NCBI GenBank assembly: GCA_963729695.1
Contig: CAVSOT010000003.1
Coordinates: 372,001 to 436,000 of the forward strand
Source of the DNA: PALSA-693 sp963729695
GTDB taxonomy: Bacteria > Actinomycetota > Acidimicrobiia > Acidimicrobiales > Palsa-688
Direction of reading: 5' to 3'
Length of the DNA: 64,000 nt
Shown here: positions 20,695 to 29,654 of the stretch, piece by piece
How the letters are laid out: the number at the start of each line of letters is the position of its first letter
Numbering within the stretch: the first letter of the stretch is position 1
Program-made: the position numbers and the translations under genes
Notes under the pieces: generated by a model
Told to the model about the DNA's origin: nothing
Seen by the model: only the letters and a program-made list of their open reading frames with translations
Databases searched by the model: none

Positions 20695-20858
20695 GTTGTT
20701 GTCGTCCTTGGCTGTGCCACTTGCGGTGTGCCCGAGCCGGGCCACTGACGATGGGTGCACCAGCCGAACCCCCGGCCGATCTCGCGTGAGCCGCTCTCGG
20801 TCTCGGCGGACGCCTCCCCTTCTACTCACCGCTGTACCCATCACCAACGAGGTAGCAA

Positions 20859-22864
20859 ATGAGCGACACGCAGCTCGAGCGCTCGGTCCTCGAGGCCAAG
20901 GAGCGCGAAGAGCTCTTCGCCATCGCCGATGCCTTGGGAGCCAAGCCAGGGTCCCGCGCCAAAAAGGCCGACCTGGTCATGCAGATCCTCCGGGCGACCG
21001 GGATCGAACCGAGCCCCGACCCCCAGACCGAGACCGACGCCCCTGAGAAGCCTCGGCGAGGAAGACCCCGGCGAGTGCCGGCTGCCACCGCGGTCAGTAC
21101 CAAGCAGGAGGCGGAAGGGGCGGACGCCGCGACCGCGCCTCCGAACACGGCGGCGACGCCGGGTGCCGTTCCCGACGTTGTTCCTGCGGTGGACCAGGCG
21201 GCTGACAAGGCGGCTGACAAGGCGGCGGACCAGGCGGCGGACCAGGCGGCCGACCAGGTTGCGGATACCACGAGTCGTGAGGAAGCCGGCACCAACGGCG
21301 ACGTTCCGGTGGTTCCTCCCCGCCGGTCCGGTGCTCGGCCCGCGGCTCGACCGGCCACTCGACCGGCCGCCGTCCAGGAGTCCCTTCCCGCCATCGTTTC
21401 TGCCTCCACTCCCACTCCTCCGGTCCCTTCGACCTCTCAGGCCCCGGCCGCCTCGGAGACCAATGGGACGGCGAGAAGCAGCGCGCCGCCGGAGCGAGCG
21501 CCCCGGCCATCGCCCGCCCCGACGAGGTCAGAGGGTGACGAGGAAACGACCCCAGAGAGCGGCGGTCGCGGCGGTCAGTTCGACGCCGCGGGGGCGCGGG
21601 TGCAGCCCGGCCAGCCGAGGCCGAGCCTGCGAACCGGCGCAACCGACGCCGCCGGGGTCGGGACCGCTTCGACCGGGCGGAGCGGGACTTCCCGGGCCAG
21701 GCGCCCGAGTCACAGTTTTCCGGTGAGCCGCTCCCCGTCACCGGTTACTTGGATCTGAAGGACGAGGGCTACGGATTCCTGCGGACAAGCGGCTTCTTGT
21801 CCGGGCCCGGCGACGTCTACGTCTCCATCAGTCAGGTCCGGCGGTTCGCGCTACGCCGGGGCGACTATCTGGAAGGGGCAGCCCGGCCCGCGGGCGGCAA
21901 CGAAAAGTACCCGGCTTTGCTCCGCATCGACACCGTGTCAGGGCTGACCCTTGACGAGGCTCGGGTTCGGCCCCGGTTCGAAAATCTCACCCCCCTCTTC
22001 CCTGACGAGAAGCTCCGGTTGGAGATCCCGGGGGACAGCGCCAACATGACCGCTCGCATCGTGGACTTGATCGCCCCAGTGGGAAAGGGCCAGCGGGGCT
22101 TGATCGTGTCGCCCCCGAAAGCCGGAAAGACCACGATCCTCAAGCAGATCGCCCACTCCATCGAGGCCAACAACCCCGACGTGTACCTCATGGTGCTGCT
22201 CGTCGATGAGCGGCCCGAGGAGGTCACCGACATGCGGCGCTCGGTCAAGGGAGAGGTCATCGCCTCCACCTTCGACCGGCCGGCCGAGGAGCACACCCAG
22301 GTGGCCGAGCTGGCCATCGAGCGGGCCAAGCGCATGGTCGAACGAGGGCGCGACGTGGTCATCGTCCTCGACGGCATCACCCGTCTGGCCCGGGCCTACA
22401 ACCTGGCTCAGCCCGCGAGCGGGCGGATCATGTCCGGTGGTATCGACACGGGCGCGCTCTACCCTCCGAAGAAGTTCTTTGGGGCGGCGCGGAATATTGA
22501 GGAAGGTGGATCGTTAACGATCCTGGCTACCGCGCTGGTGGAGACAGGAAGTCGCATGGACGAGGTGATCTTCGAGGAGTTCAAGGGAACCGGTAATATG
22601 GAGTTGCGGCTCGATCGGCGACTTGCAGAGCGGCGCATCTATCCGGCGATCGACGTCAATGGCTCCTCTACCCGGCACGAGGAGTTGCTCTTTGACCGGG
22701 TCCAACTGCAGCAGGTGTGGAAGCTGCGACGGGTGTTGAACGCCCTGGCCAGCGAGGGGAGCAGCGCCGCCGGGCTGGAGCTGCTGATGGACCGCATCAA
22801 GACCACCCGTTCCAACGACGAGTTCCTGGCTGAGGTGGCCAAGAACGCCAGCCCGTCGATCTGA
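20859..22864 (+). CDS. rho: Transcription termination factor Rho, reading frame interrupted in the N-terminal linker
   Basis: The first frame (20859-21758) gives the Rho N-terminal helix bundle (LEAKEREELFAIADALG) and a long Ala/Pro/Asp-rich linker. The second frame carries the RNA-binding and ATPase core: GYGFLRTSGFL, Walker A SPPKAGKTTIL, VLLVDERPEEVTDM, VIVLDGITRLARAYN and SGGIDTGALYPPKKFFGAARN. The second frame is already Rho-like upstream of its first possible start (TTG 21749), including NRRNRRRRGRDRF at about 21633-21672. The two parts are thus one gene with a needed -1 shift between about 21560 and 21630, possibly in the run GCGGGGGCGCGGG near 21588. Rho is a hexameric RNA helicase ending untranslated transcripts. 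A sequence error is the simplest explanation. Confidence 0.88.
21192..21263 (+). repeat. 12-bp tandem repeat within rho (Ala-Ala-Asp-Lys/Gln)
   Basis: Six 12-bp units close to GACCAGGCGGCT or GACAAGGCGGCT encode a run of AADK and AADQ tetrapeptides in the Rho linker. Because each unit is four codons, gain or loss would keep the frame. Confidence 0.85.
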
Positions 22865-22881
22865 TCGAAAAGAGGCACACC

Positions 22882-23091
22882 ATGAAAACCGAAGCTCATC
22901 CGGAGTACGTGACCGCCACGGTGACCTGCTCGTGCGGTAACAAATTCACCACCCGCTCCACGAAGTCCGAGCTGCACACCGAACTCTGCAACGAATGCCA
23001 CCCCTTCTACACGGGCAAGCAAAAGCTGGTCGATACCGGCGGTCGGGTGGAGCGCTTCGAGCGGCGGTACGGACGGCGAGGCAAGAAGTAA
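22882..23091 (+). CDS. rpmE: 50S ribosomal protein L31, zinc-binding type
   Basis: 69 residues with the L31 core and four metal-ligand cysteines (CSCGN and CNECHPFYTG), marking the Zn-containing form rather than the Cys-less form used in zinc shortage. It is a large-subunit surface protein bridging the subunits. It lies 17 bp behind rho with ribosome site AAAGAGG, in the common actinobacterial order rho-rpmE-prfA. Confidence 0.97.
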   Translation: MKTEAHPEYVTATVTCSCGNKFTTRSTKSELHTELCNECHPFYTGKQKLVDTGGRVERFERRYGRRGKK

Positions 23092-24092
23092 CCCTCGACC
23101 AGAGCGATCGGCTGCGGGCGGTCAAGCTGGCCGCGCTGATCGCGGATCATTGGGGGAAAGAGGCGGCCGATCTGGCCACAGCGACGTCGTTGCCGGGCGG
23201 GGCAGCGCGGCTGGACCCGATCTCGCATCGGGCCTGGGTCCTCATTGATGACGGCGCGCCCCGTCGATTCGGAGCCGCGCTGGCCTGGGCGTGGCGCCAC
23301 CAGGTTGCCGAGTTGCGCGTCGTGGTCCAGGGTTCCTGGGCTTCGGGGATCGTGGCCCGGAGGGCGGCCCACCTGGCGAACCCACCTACGGTCTGGGAGG
23401 TCTCCCAGCGTTCGGTCGTCCCGGCCACGGCCGCTGCCGCCGACTTGCCGTCGTTCGTCGACCGAGACGCCGCCGCCTACGTGGACGTCTTGCGCGACCA
23501 CGGGGCCGAGCCGGTCGTCGAGCATGGCCGGCTGGTGGGTCAGGTTCTGGGTCTGGAGGTGGCGCGGGTCGTTGACGGGCGCCTCGAGGTGGGGGTTGGC
23601 CGCCATGACCGCGATGCCCGGGCGGCCACTCGGCGCGCGGACGATCCCGGAGCCGAGCTGGATCAGGCGGTGGCGGCGGTACGCCGGTGGCGACGGCCGG
23701 GTGTGGTCAGCCATCCCGCCAACACCTTGGCCCGGTCGCGTTGGCTCCGGTCGATCGTGTGCAGCGAACCGGGCCTGGTGGGAGCGGCGTCGTTGACCCC
23801 GGTCGCACCTCCGCTGCCGGCGGCGGATCTGACGGACAACGCGGCGGTGCCGAGCGTCGGGGTCGACCCCGCCGGCGCCGCGGTGGTGGCTGTGTGCAGC
23901 ACTGGAGTGGACCTGGATGTGGTGCCGACCGCGGCGGACAGTCGCGGTCTGTACCTGCCGGAGGGGCGTCTGCTCATCGTGGTTCCCGAGGGCGACGACC
24001 TTCCCGTCACGAGGGGGGTTGCCGGTTGGCTGGATCGACCGGCCGAGGTGCGGACCGTGCCGCGGTCGTGGGCCGAGCTGGGCCCTCGTTAG
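22995..24092 (+). CDS. Conserved-looking protein of unknown function between rpmE and prfA
   Basis: The frame is coding-like from about 23097 (LDQSDRLRAVKLAALIADHW) to 24092, giving about 330 residues, rich in Ala, Val and Arg, with no membrane helix or motif that I recognise. The only ATG before that point (22995) lies deep inside rpmE and would add about 34 residues that merely reflect rpmE in another frame. The next standard start is TTG 23190, so the true start is unclear. It overlaps the convergent methyltransferase by four bases. Its position in the rho-rpmE-prfA neighbourhood suggests a housekeeping role, but I cannot name one. Confidence 0.6.
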   Translation: MPPLLHGQAKAGRYRRSGGALRAAVRTARQEVTLDQSDRLRAVKLAALIADHWGKEAADLATATSLPGGAARLDPISHRAWVLIDDGAPRRFGAALAWAWRHQVAELRVVVQGSWASGIVARRAAHLANPPTVWEVSQRSVVPATAAAADLPSFVDRDAAAYVDVLRDHGAEPVVEHGRLVGQVLGLEVARVVDGRLEVGVGRHDRDARAATRRADDPGAELDQAVAAVRRWRRPGVVSHPANTLARSRWLRSIVCSEPGLVGAASLTPVAPPLPAADLTDNAAVPSVGVDPAGAAVVAVCSTGVDLDVVPTAADSRGLYLPEGRLLIVVPEGDDLPVTRGVAGWLDRPAEVRTVPRSWAELGPR

Positions 24093-24907
24093 CGTTTTGC
24101 GGCTTTGAGCGAGTACATGAGCGGCAGTTGGGCCGAACCCGGCCACCGGTACCGACCGTCCGCGGACACGTTCAACCAGGCGCCGAGCTCGAAGATGGTG
24201 AAGTCCCATTCGTGGAAGAACCGCAGCTCCAAACCCACGCCAAGCAGCGCCTCGAACGTGCGGTCGAGGGTGTGCTGCCACAAGTACGAGTGGTTGTTGG
24301 TGGTCGCGGCGGCGGGGTCGGCGTACGAGCCGGGCGTCTCGTCCAGAATCGGGTCCACGTTGAAGTAGTCGTACTTCACGGTCGGCTGCCGTTCGTCGAG
24401 GCAGTAACCGACCGGGTGGAATTCACAGAGGTACAGCCACCCCCCAGGTTTGAGCAGTTGGGCGCATTGCTCGGCCCACGGGCGCAGATCGGGCAGCCAG
24501 CAAAGGGCACCTTTCCCGGTGTAGACGACGTCGAAGGCGCCGGCCCCGAGGGTCGATGCCGCGTCGTGGACGTCGGCCAGCACGAACGTGGCCCGCTCGC
24601 CGAGTCCCACCTCGTCGGCCAGGGCCCTGGCGGTGTCGATGGCCGGGGCGGAGAAGTCGAGGCCAACCGCCTCCAGGCTGGGGTGCATCCGGACCAAGTC
24701 CAGAGTGTCGAGACCGAAATGGCACTGGAGGTGGGCGAGTCGGAGCCCCCCCAGCGGGCCGAGCTCGTCGACCTCGAAGGGCTGTACCTGGGGGTGTCCG
24801 GCCTTGAAGCCGGCGACGTTATAGAAGGTCGAGGCCACGTGGATCGGGACCCGTTCGTCCCACATACGGCGGTTGACGTCCATCCAGCCCGTCTGGCCTT
24901 CGCTCAC
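24089..24907 (-). CDS. Class I SAM-dependent methyltransferase
   Basis: 272 residues with a Rossmann-like methyltransferase core (about 50-170). Motif I is the variant HLQCHFGLDTLDL, followed by VGLDFSAPAID, LADVHDA and LLKPGGWLYL. The substrate cannot be told; relatives are annotated only as generic methyltransferases. It is convergent with the preceding unknown gene, overlapping by 4 bp, and divergent from the next gene with just 46 bp between the starts. Confidence 0.85.
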   Translation of the reverse strand: MSEGQTGWMDVNRRMWDERVPIHVASTFYNVAGFKAGHPQVQPFEVDELGPLGGLRLAHLQCHFGLDTLDLVRMHPSLEAVGLDFSAPAIDTARALADEVGLGERATFVLADVHDAASTLGAGAFDVVYTGKGALCWLPDLRPWAEQCAQLLKPGGWLYLCEFHPVGYCLDERQPTVKYDYFNVDPILDETPGSYADPAAATTNNHSYLWQHTLDRTFEALLGVGLELRFFHEWDFTIFELGAWLNVSADGRYRWPGSAQLPLMYSLKAAKR

Positions 24908-24941
24908 GCCCGGAGTCTAGGCGGCCCATCGGTGGGCCATG

Positions 24942-24947
24942 TAATAT
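24942..24947 (+). promoter_or_regulatory. -10 box of a probable leaderless transcript
   Basis: TAATAT sits 6 nt before the ATG at 24954, in a locally AT-rich patch. Transcription would begin at or very near the start codon, and no ribosome binding site is present, so the mRNA is likely leaderless, as is common in actinobacteria. Confidence 0.55.
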
Positions 24948-24953
24948 GATTAA

Positions 24954-25883
24954 ATGACATTGGAGTGGCTAGAAGTGGCCGCGTGCCAGGCGGGCGCCGT
25001 CACTTCGGCGCAATTGCTTGCTGCAGGCGTGAGTCGGGCCCAAGCGCGGGCATTGACCCAAGCCGAGATGTTGGTGCCGACGGCAAGGGGGGTCTACCTC
25101 ATGGCGGGTAGCGTTCGGGACTGGCGCTGCTCGATGTGGACGGAGTTGCTGGCTTCCGGTGTGGAGTCCTTTGCGTGCCGCCGCAGCGCGGCCGCTTTGT
25201 GGGAGCTCGACGGGGTGCCATGCCGTTACGTGGAGGTGGCCGTGCCCAAAGGACGACACAGCCGGCGGCCGAACACGATCCGGCTCACCACGGTGGCTGC
25301 CCGGGACGTCGTCGAGCGGCACGGCATCCGGGTGACCACGGTGCCACGGACGCTGCTAGACCTCGGCCGCGTGGTCCCCGCCACGACCGTGGAGCGCAGC
25401 GTGGAATGTGCCCTCAGGCGCCGACTGGTGACCGTTGGGGATCTGACGGAGCTCGTCGCCTCGGGGCGTTCTCCCGGGGGTCGGGTTTTGCGAGACGTCC
25501 TCCGACTACGGCCCGAAGGCGCGCCGCCGACAGAGAGCGATCCGGAAACCCGCTTCGTTCAGGTCGTCCGGGCGATGGCGCTGCCATTTCCCAGACGGCA
25601 GTTCGTCGTCATCCTGCGGGGGCGGAAGTATCGGCTCGACTTCGCTTGGCCAGCCATTCGTCTCGCCGTCGAGATTGACGGTGGATCCGTCCACACTGCG
25701 AACACGCTGGGGGGCGACCTCTACCGGCAGAACCAAATCCTCCTCGACGGGTGGTTCATCGTGCGGTTCACTCCCTACATGGTCGACCGGCGGGTCCAGA
25801 TGGTCGAGCGCGACCTGCGGGCGGCCTGGGAACTGCGAACGCTGGGCGTATCGGTCTATCCCCCAGAAGGCGGATCCCGCTGA
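24954..25883 (+). CDS. AbiEi-like winged-helix protein with C-terminal DUF559 nuclease-like domain
   Basis: 309 residues. The N-terminal region (about 10-60, AVTSAQLLAAGVSRAQARAL) resembles the winged-helix of AbiEi-type antitoxins. The middle contains TTVPRTLLDLGRVVP, usual in these proteins. The C-terminal region (about 215-300) is of the DUF559/Vsr-like type with an RLDFAWP aspartate and VEIDGG, a plausible PD-(D/E)xK site. Such proteins are frequent, often solitary, in actinobacteria and of unproven function; no AbiEii toxin partner lies next to it. The ATG at 24954 follows a -10 box with no leader. Confidence 0.75.
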   Translation: MTLEWLEVAACQAGAVTSAQLLAAGVSRAQARALTQAEMLVPTARGVYLMAGSVRDWRCSMWTELLASGVESFACRRSAAALWELDGVPCRYVEVAVPKGRHSRRPNTIRLTTVAARDVVERHGIRVTTVPRTLLDLGRVVPATTVERSVECALRRRLVTVGDLTELVASGRSPGGRVLRDVLRLRPEGAPPTESDPETRFVQVVRAMALPFPRRQFVVILRGRKYRLDFAWPAIRLAVEIDGGSVHTANTLGGDLYRQNQILLDGWFIVRFTPYMVDRRVQMVERDLRAAWELRTLGVSVYPPEGGSR

Positions 25884-25933
25884 GGCCCGGTGGATCGCGC
25901 CACATCGTGATACCGGTTGAAGCCGCAAGCCTG

Positions 25934-25983
25934 ACTCGTGTCCCCTTGTGGTCATATATCGCCCGCCACAACGTGACACGAGT
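25934..25983. repeat. Imperfect palindrome, copy A of a dispersed repeat
   Basis: Arms of 18 bp (ACTCGTGTCCCCTTGTGG and CCACAACGTGACACGAGT) match at 16 of 18 positions around a 14-nt AT-rich loop. A related copy is at 60804-60850. It lies in the 303-bp gap 25884-26186 before prfA, which otherwise shows no gene. It could be a terminator for the preceding gene or a small mobile palindrome. Confidence 0.7.
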
Positions 25984-26186
25984 TGCCTCCGTCGCTCCGA
26001 CGCATGTCACGAAGTTGCTTCGGTGATGCCGCCGCCCCCAAGGCGATCCGCCGCCGGCGCCTCGACCGGCTGACCAGCCACCCCCCGGCCCACACCTCCC
26101 GGCCTCTGGCCCGCGCCCACCCGCCGGCATAACCCCGCTCCCCCTGAGGAAGGCCAGCGCCCCCAGCCCAGGTACGCTGGAGAACC

Positions 26187-27287
26187 GTGTTGGATCGCCT
26201 GGCTGGCCTCGAAAGCGAGTACGAGTCTGTGCTCATCCAGCTGTCCGATCCTGCGGTCGTTGCGGACCAGCGCCGCCTGCGGGAGGCGTCGCGCCGGCAC
26301 AAGGAGCTGGCGCCGGTCATCGCCGCCTACAGGGAGTACGAGCGGGTCGCCGAGGACCTGGCCACGGCGAAAGAGATGCTCGCCGACCTCACCGGACCGG
26401 CGGGCGAGGCCGAGGCGAGCGCCGACGATCGCGAGCTGATCCGGGCCGAGATGGAGGCGGCCGAGACCCGGCTCCAACAGCTGGACGAGGAGCTCAAGGT
26501 CCTCCTGCTGCCCAAGGACCCCAACGACGGCAAGAACGTGATCATCGAGATCCGCGGCGCCGAAGGCGGGGAGGAGGCGAACCTCTTCGCTCGGGACCTC
26601 TACGAGATGTACCAGCGCTACACCGAGCGCAAAGGGTTCCCTGTCGAGACCCTCTCCATAGACCCCTCCGAGATGGGAGGCCTCAACCAGGTCACCTTCC
26701 TGGTTAAGGGAGACGGCGCCTGGAGCCACCTGAAGTACGAGGGGGGTCCGCATCGGGTCCAGCGGGTGCCGGTTACCGAATCGCAGGGGCGGGTGCACAC
26801 CTCGTCGGCGACGGTCACGGTGCTGCCGGAGGCGGAGGAAGTCGACGTGCAGATCGACGACAAGGACCTCAAGGTCGACGTCTATCGCTCGACCGGTCCG
26901 GGGGGGCAGTCGGTCAATACCACGGACTCGGCCGTGCGCATCACCCACCTGCCGACGGGGATCGTGGTGGCGATGCAGGACGAGAAGAGCCAGATCCAGA
27001 ACCGAGCCAAGGCCATGCGGGTGTTGCGGGCCCGGCTGCTGAAGGCCGAGCAGGACCGCCAGATGGCCGAGCAGTCCACGGCCCGGCGCAGCCAGGTGGG
27101 CGGCGGCGGCCGGTCGGAGAAGATCCGCACCTACAACTACAAGGAGAACCGGGTCACCGATCACCGCATCGGCCTCACCCTCTACAAGCTGGACAAGATC
27201 CTGCTCGGTGACCTGGACGAGTTGGTCGAACGACTGATGGCGGACGAGCGGACCCGCCAGCTGGCCGGCACGGAGGACTCGGGCTGA
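26187..27287 (+). CDS. prfA: Peptide chain release factor 1
   Basis: 366 residues, the normal RF1 length. The catalytic GGQ is in STGPGGQSVNTTDSAV, and the stop-codon recognition motif is PVT (RVPVTESQGR), the RF1-type PxT. It ends translation at UAA and UAG. The start is GTG 26187 with GGAGA a few bases before. The glutamine of GGQ is the target of PrmC, encoded next. Confidence 0.97.
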   Translation: MLDRLAGLESEYESVLIQLSDPAVVADQRRLREASRRHKELAPVIAAYREYERVAEDLATAKEMLADLTGPAGEAEASADDRELIRAEMEAAETRLQQLDEELKVLLLPKDPNDGKNVIIEIRGAEGGEEANLFARDLYEMYQRYTERKGFPVETLSIDPSEMGGLNQVTFLVKGDGAWSHLKYEGGPHRVQRVPVTESQGRVHTSSATVTVLPEAEEVDVQIDDKDLKVDVYRSTGPGGQSVNTTDSAVRITHLPTGIVVAMQDEKSQIQNRAKAMRVLRARLLKAEQDRQMAEQSTARRSQVGGGGRSEKIRTYNYKENRVTDHRIGLTLYKLDKILLGDLDELVERLMADERTRQLAGTEDSG

Positions 27288-28156
27288 CCGTCACCCGCCT
27301 CCCCGGGCAGACCTGGCGGCAGCTTCACGCCGAGGCCACCAGCCGCATCGGATCCGCCACCGAAGCCGGCTGGCTCGTCGAGGAGGTTTCGGGCCAGCCG
27401 TGGCCCCTTCCGGCCGGGTCGACCGTGCCGGAACGGCATCGGGCCCGCTTCGAGCGGCTGGTCGACCGCCGGACGGACGGGGAACCGCTGCAGTACGTGC
27501 TCGGGCGGTGGGCGTTCCGGACCCTGGACCTCATGGTCGATCGGCGGGTGCTCATCCCTCGACCGGAGACCGAGCAGGTAGTGGAAGCCGCCCTGGCCGA
27601 GCTCGATCGCGTCGCTCCCGACCGGCTGTCCTGTCCGATGGCGGTCGACCTCGGTACGGGGTCAGGGGCGATCGCCCTCGCATTAGCCGCCGAACGACCC
27701 GGCGTCGAGGTCTGGGCCACCGACATCTCCGAAGGCGCCCTGGAGGTGGCGGCCGCCAACCTGGCCGGGCTGGGTGGCCGGGCCGCGACTCGGGTCCGGC
27801 TGGCGCGAGGTGCCTGGTGGGACGCCCTCCCGGAGACGCTGCGCGGCCGGATCGACCTGGTGGTGTCGAACCCGCCGTACATCTCCTCTGGGGAAATGAC
27901 GCGGCTGGACGCGCAGGTAGCCGACTGGGAGCCGCGAGCGGCCCTCGAGGCTGGCCCCACCGGCCTCGAGGCCGTCGGCGAGGTCCTCACGGGGGCGCCC
28001 GGTTGGCTGCGTGCTGGCGGGGCGGTTGTGCTCGAGATCGCCCCCTACCAGGCCCCGGCCGCAATCGAGATGGCCCAACGATCGGGGTTCGACGACGTGC
28101 AGGTTCGGACCGACCTCGCCGGCAGGGAGCGGGCCCTCGTCGCCCGGTTCTCGTGA
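27284..28156 (+). CDS. prmC: Peptide chain release factor N5-glutamine methyltransferase
   Basis: The C-terminal methyltransferase domain has VDLGTGSGAIALAL, ATDISEGAL and the catalytic NPPY (VVSNPPYISSG). The N-terminal helical domain of PrmC is also readable from 27284 (LTVTRLPGQTWRQLHAEATS, then a helix ending WLVEEVSG), but no ATG, GTG or TTG lies in that part. I chose CTG 27284, which overlaps the prfA stop (CTGA), as the likely start (290 aa). The first canonical start is GTG 27425 (243 aa), which would delete most of the N-domain. It methylates the GGQ glutamine of release factors. Confidence 0.85.
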   Translation: MTVTRLPGQTWRQLHAEATSRIGSATEAGWLVEEVSGQPWPLPAGSTVPERHRARFERLVDRRTDGEPLQYVLGRWAFRTLDLMVDRRVLIPRPETEQVVEAALAELDRVAPDRLSCPMAVDLGTGSGAIALALAAERPGVEVWATDISEGALEVAAANLAGLGGRAATRVRLARGAWWDALPETLRGRIDLVVSNPPYISSGEMTRLDAQVADWEPRAALEAGPTGLEAVGEVLTGAPGWLRAGGAVVLEIAPYQAPAAIEMAQRSGFDDVQVRTDLAGRERALVARFS

Positions 28157-28178
28157 TCGGCCGCGGGAACGGGTCCCG

Positions 28179-28808
28179 ATGAGCGTGGTCCTGCCTGCCG
28201 GTGGTGATCCCCCGGCTGCGAGTGTCATCAGCGCCGCGGTCCAGGCGTTGCGCGGTGGGGACATCGTCGGGATCCCCACCGACACCGTCTACGGGCTGGC
28301 CGCCGATCCCTGGCACTCGGGCGCCGCTGACCGGCTGTTTCGCGTCAAGGGGCGCCCCCGCAGCGTGGAGCTGCCCCTGTTGGTGTCGGGCGAGGAGCAG
28401 GCCCTGGCGCTGGCCACCTCGGTACCGGAAAGCGCCCGCCGGCTCATGGCCCGCTTCTGGCCGGGAGCGGTCACTATCGTGCTTCCCCGCCGCCAGGACC
28501 TGGTGGCCGACCTCGGGGACGAGGACGAGACCATCGGGCTGCGCTGTCCGCAACACCCGGTGCCTCGGGAGCTGTGCCGGGCGCTGGGGCCGATCGCCAC
28601 CACCAGCGCCAACCGTCACGGGCTACCTCCGGTGACCACGGCCGAGGAGCTCGTCGCCAGCCTGCCTTCGGTAGCGCTGGTGCTCGACGGTGGCGTGTGC
28701 GACGGGCAGCCCTCGACGGTGGTCGACTCGACGGGCGACGTCCCCAAATTGCTGCGGGCGGGCGCCGTCGAATGGGCTCAGATCCTCGACGTGGCCGGGG
28801 GAAGTTAG
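28179..28808 (+). CDS. tsaC: L-threonylcarbamoyladenylate synthase (TsaC/Sua5 family)
   Basis: 209 residues from ATG 28179. The YrdC fold is marked by GIPTDTVYGLAADP, a basic pocket FRVKGRP, FWPGAVTIVL and TTSANRHG. It makes threonylcarbamoyl-AMP from threonine, bicarbonate and ATP for the t6A modification of tRNAs. It lacks the extra Sua5 C-terminal domain. It follows prmC by 22 bp, a conserved pairing. Confidence 0.93.
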   Translation: MSVVLPAGGDPPAASVISAAVQALRGGDIVGIPTDTVYGLAADPWHSGAADRLFRVKGRPRSVELPLLVSGEEQALALATSVPESARRLMARFWPGAVTIVLPRRQDLVADLGDEDETIGLRCPQHPVPRELCRALGPIATTSANRHGLPPVTTAEELVASLPSVALVLDGGVCDGQPSTVVDSTGDVPKLLRAGAVEWAQILDVAGGS

Positions 28809-28978
28809 CCGCCACCGACCGGACTGAGGTGGTCGGCCCGTTCGCCGGGTTTGCCCCCTGGCCGCTCGGCATGGGAGGATTTCGGCCGTGCCGATGTCCC
28901 GCCCCGGAACACGGGCTCGCGTCGACGGCCCGAGCCAGATGCTGGACGCGGCAGCCCTTCGTGGAGGTGCGCCCGGCC

Positions 28979-29182
28979 ATGGTGGACAAGCGCAAACCAG
29001 GCATCATGGCTTTTGCCGGGTTGGGCTTGCTCAATGCCATCTGCCTGGGGCTGGGTCTGGTGGTCGGGTGGCTGATCGATCGCGCCCTCAACACCCTGCC
29101 GCTATTCCTCCTCCTCGGTTTGGTGGGTGGAATCGCCCTGGGCGTGCTAGCTACGCGTGCGGAGCTGAAGAGATACCTCTAG
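28979..29182 (+). CDS. atpZ: AtpZ/gene 1-like small membrane protein of the ATP synthase operon
   Basis: 67 residues with two membrane helices (about 10-33 and 41-58) and a basic start MVDKRKPG. Proteins of this kind at the head of atp operons (AtpZ, F0F1-ATPase gene 1) form a membrane complex with AtpI that helps assembly or carries Mg2+/Ca2+. The ATG at 28979 follows GGAGGTG. I rate the subfamily as probable from topology and position rather than from a strict motif. Confidence 0.7.
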   Translation: MVDKRKPGIMAFAGLGLLNAICLGLGLVVGWLIDRALNTLPLFLLLGLVGGIALGVLATRAELKRYL

Positions 29183-29228
29183 GCTGTTCCGCCGCCTACT
29201 GCTACGACTGAGACACGAGCCAGAGAAC

Positions 29229-29654
29229 TTGCTGACCGCATTCCCCCTCAACGAGATTCAACGTGTCGTCCGACGGACGGTGCTGTCCGCCATTGTGGTC
29301 GCGGTCGTGGTGGGCGGAGGGGCGATACTCCTCGGCCATCCGTACGTGGCGCCGGGTGTCGTCATCGGCCTCGGACTGGCCCTCGCCAACCACCGGGTAT
29401 TCCAGTCGTCGGCCATGCGCTTCACCACCCCTGAGGGGGTGCTCAGTCGCAAGCCGTTCGCCGGGAGTGTCGCCCTGCGGCTGGGGGTCTGCACGGCGGT
29501 GGCCATTGGCCTTCTCATTCTCAACCCGTCGCTCGGTTGGGGAGTGATCGGCGGGCTGGCCCTCTTTCAGTTCCTCATGCTGATCAACGCCGTGGTGGCC
29601 TTGTTGCAGTTCCAACGACGCCCCATCGACGAGAGCGGCGGTGGCGATGCTTGA
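29229..29654 (+). CDS. atpI: ATP synthase protein I (AtpI-like)
   Basis: 141 residues with four hydrophobic segments (about 18-35, 40-55, 80-97 and 100-122). It lies between atpZ and atpB, the usual place for AtpI, which assists c-ring assembly. The TTG at 29229 is the start used. The 3' end overlaps the start of atpB by 14 bp. Confidence 0.75.
   Translation: MLTAFPLNEIQRVVRRTVLSAIVVAVVVGGGAILLGHPYVAPGVVIGLGLALANHRVFQSSAMRFTTPEGVLSRKPFAGSVALRLGVCTAVAIGLLILNPSLGWGVIGGLALFQFLMLINAVVALLQFQRRPIDESGGGDA

Noticed and set aside
21749..22864. A separate short Rho lacking the N-domain as the intended gene
   Set aside because: The Arg-rich Rho linker is readable in the same frame upstream of TTG 21749, so an interrupted full-length gene is more likely.
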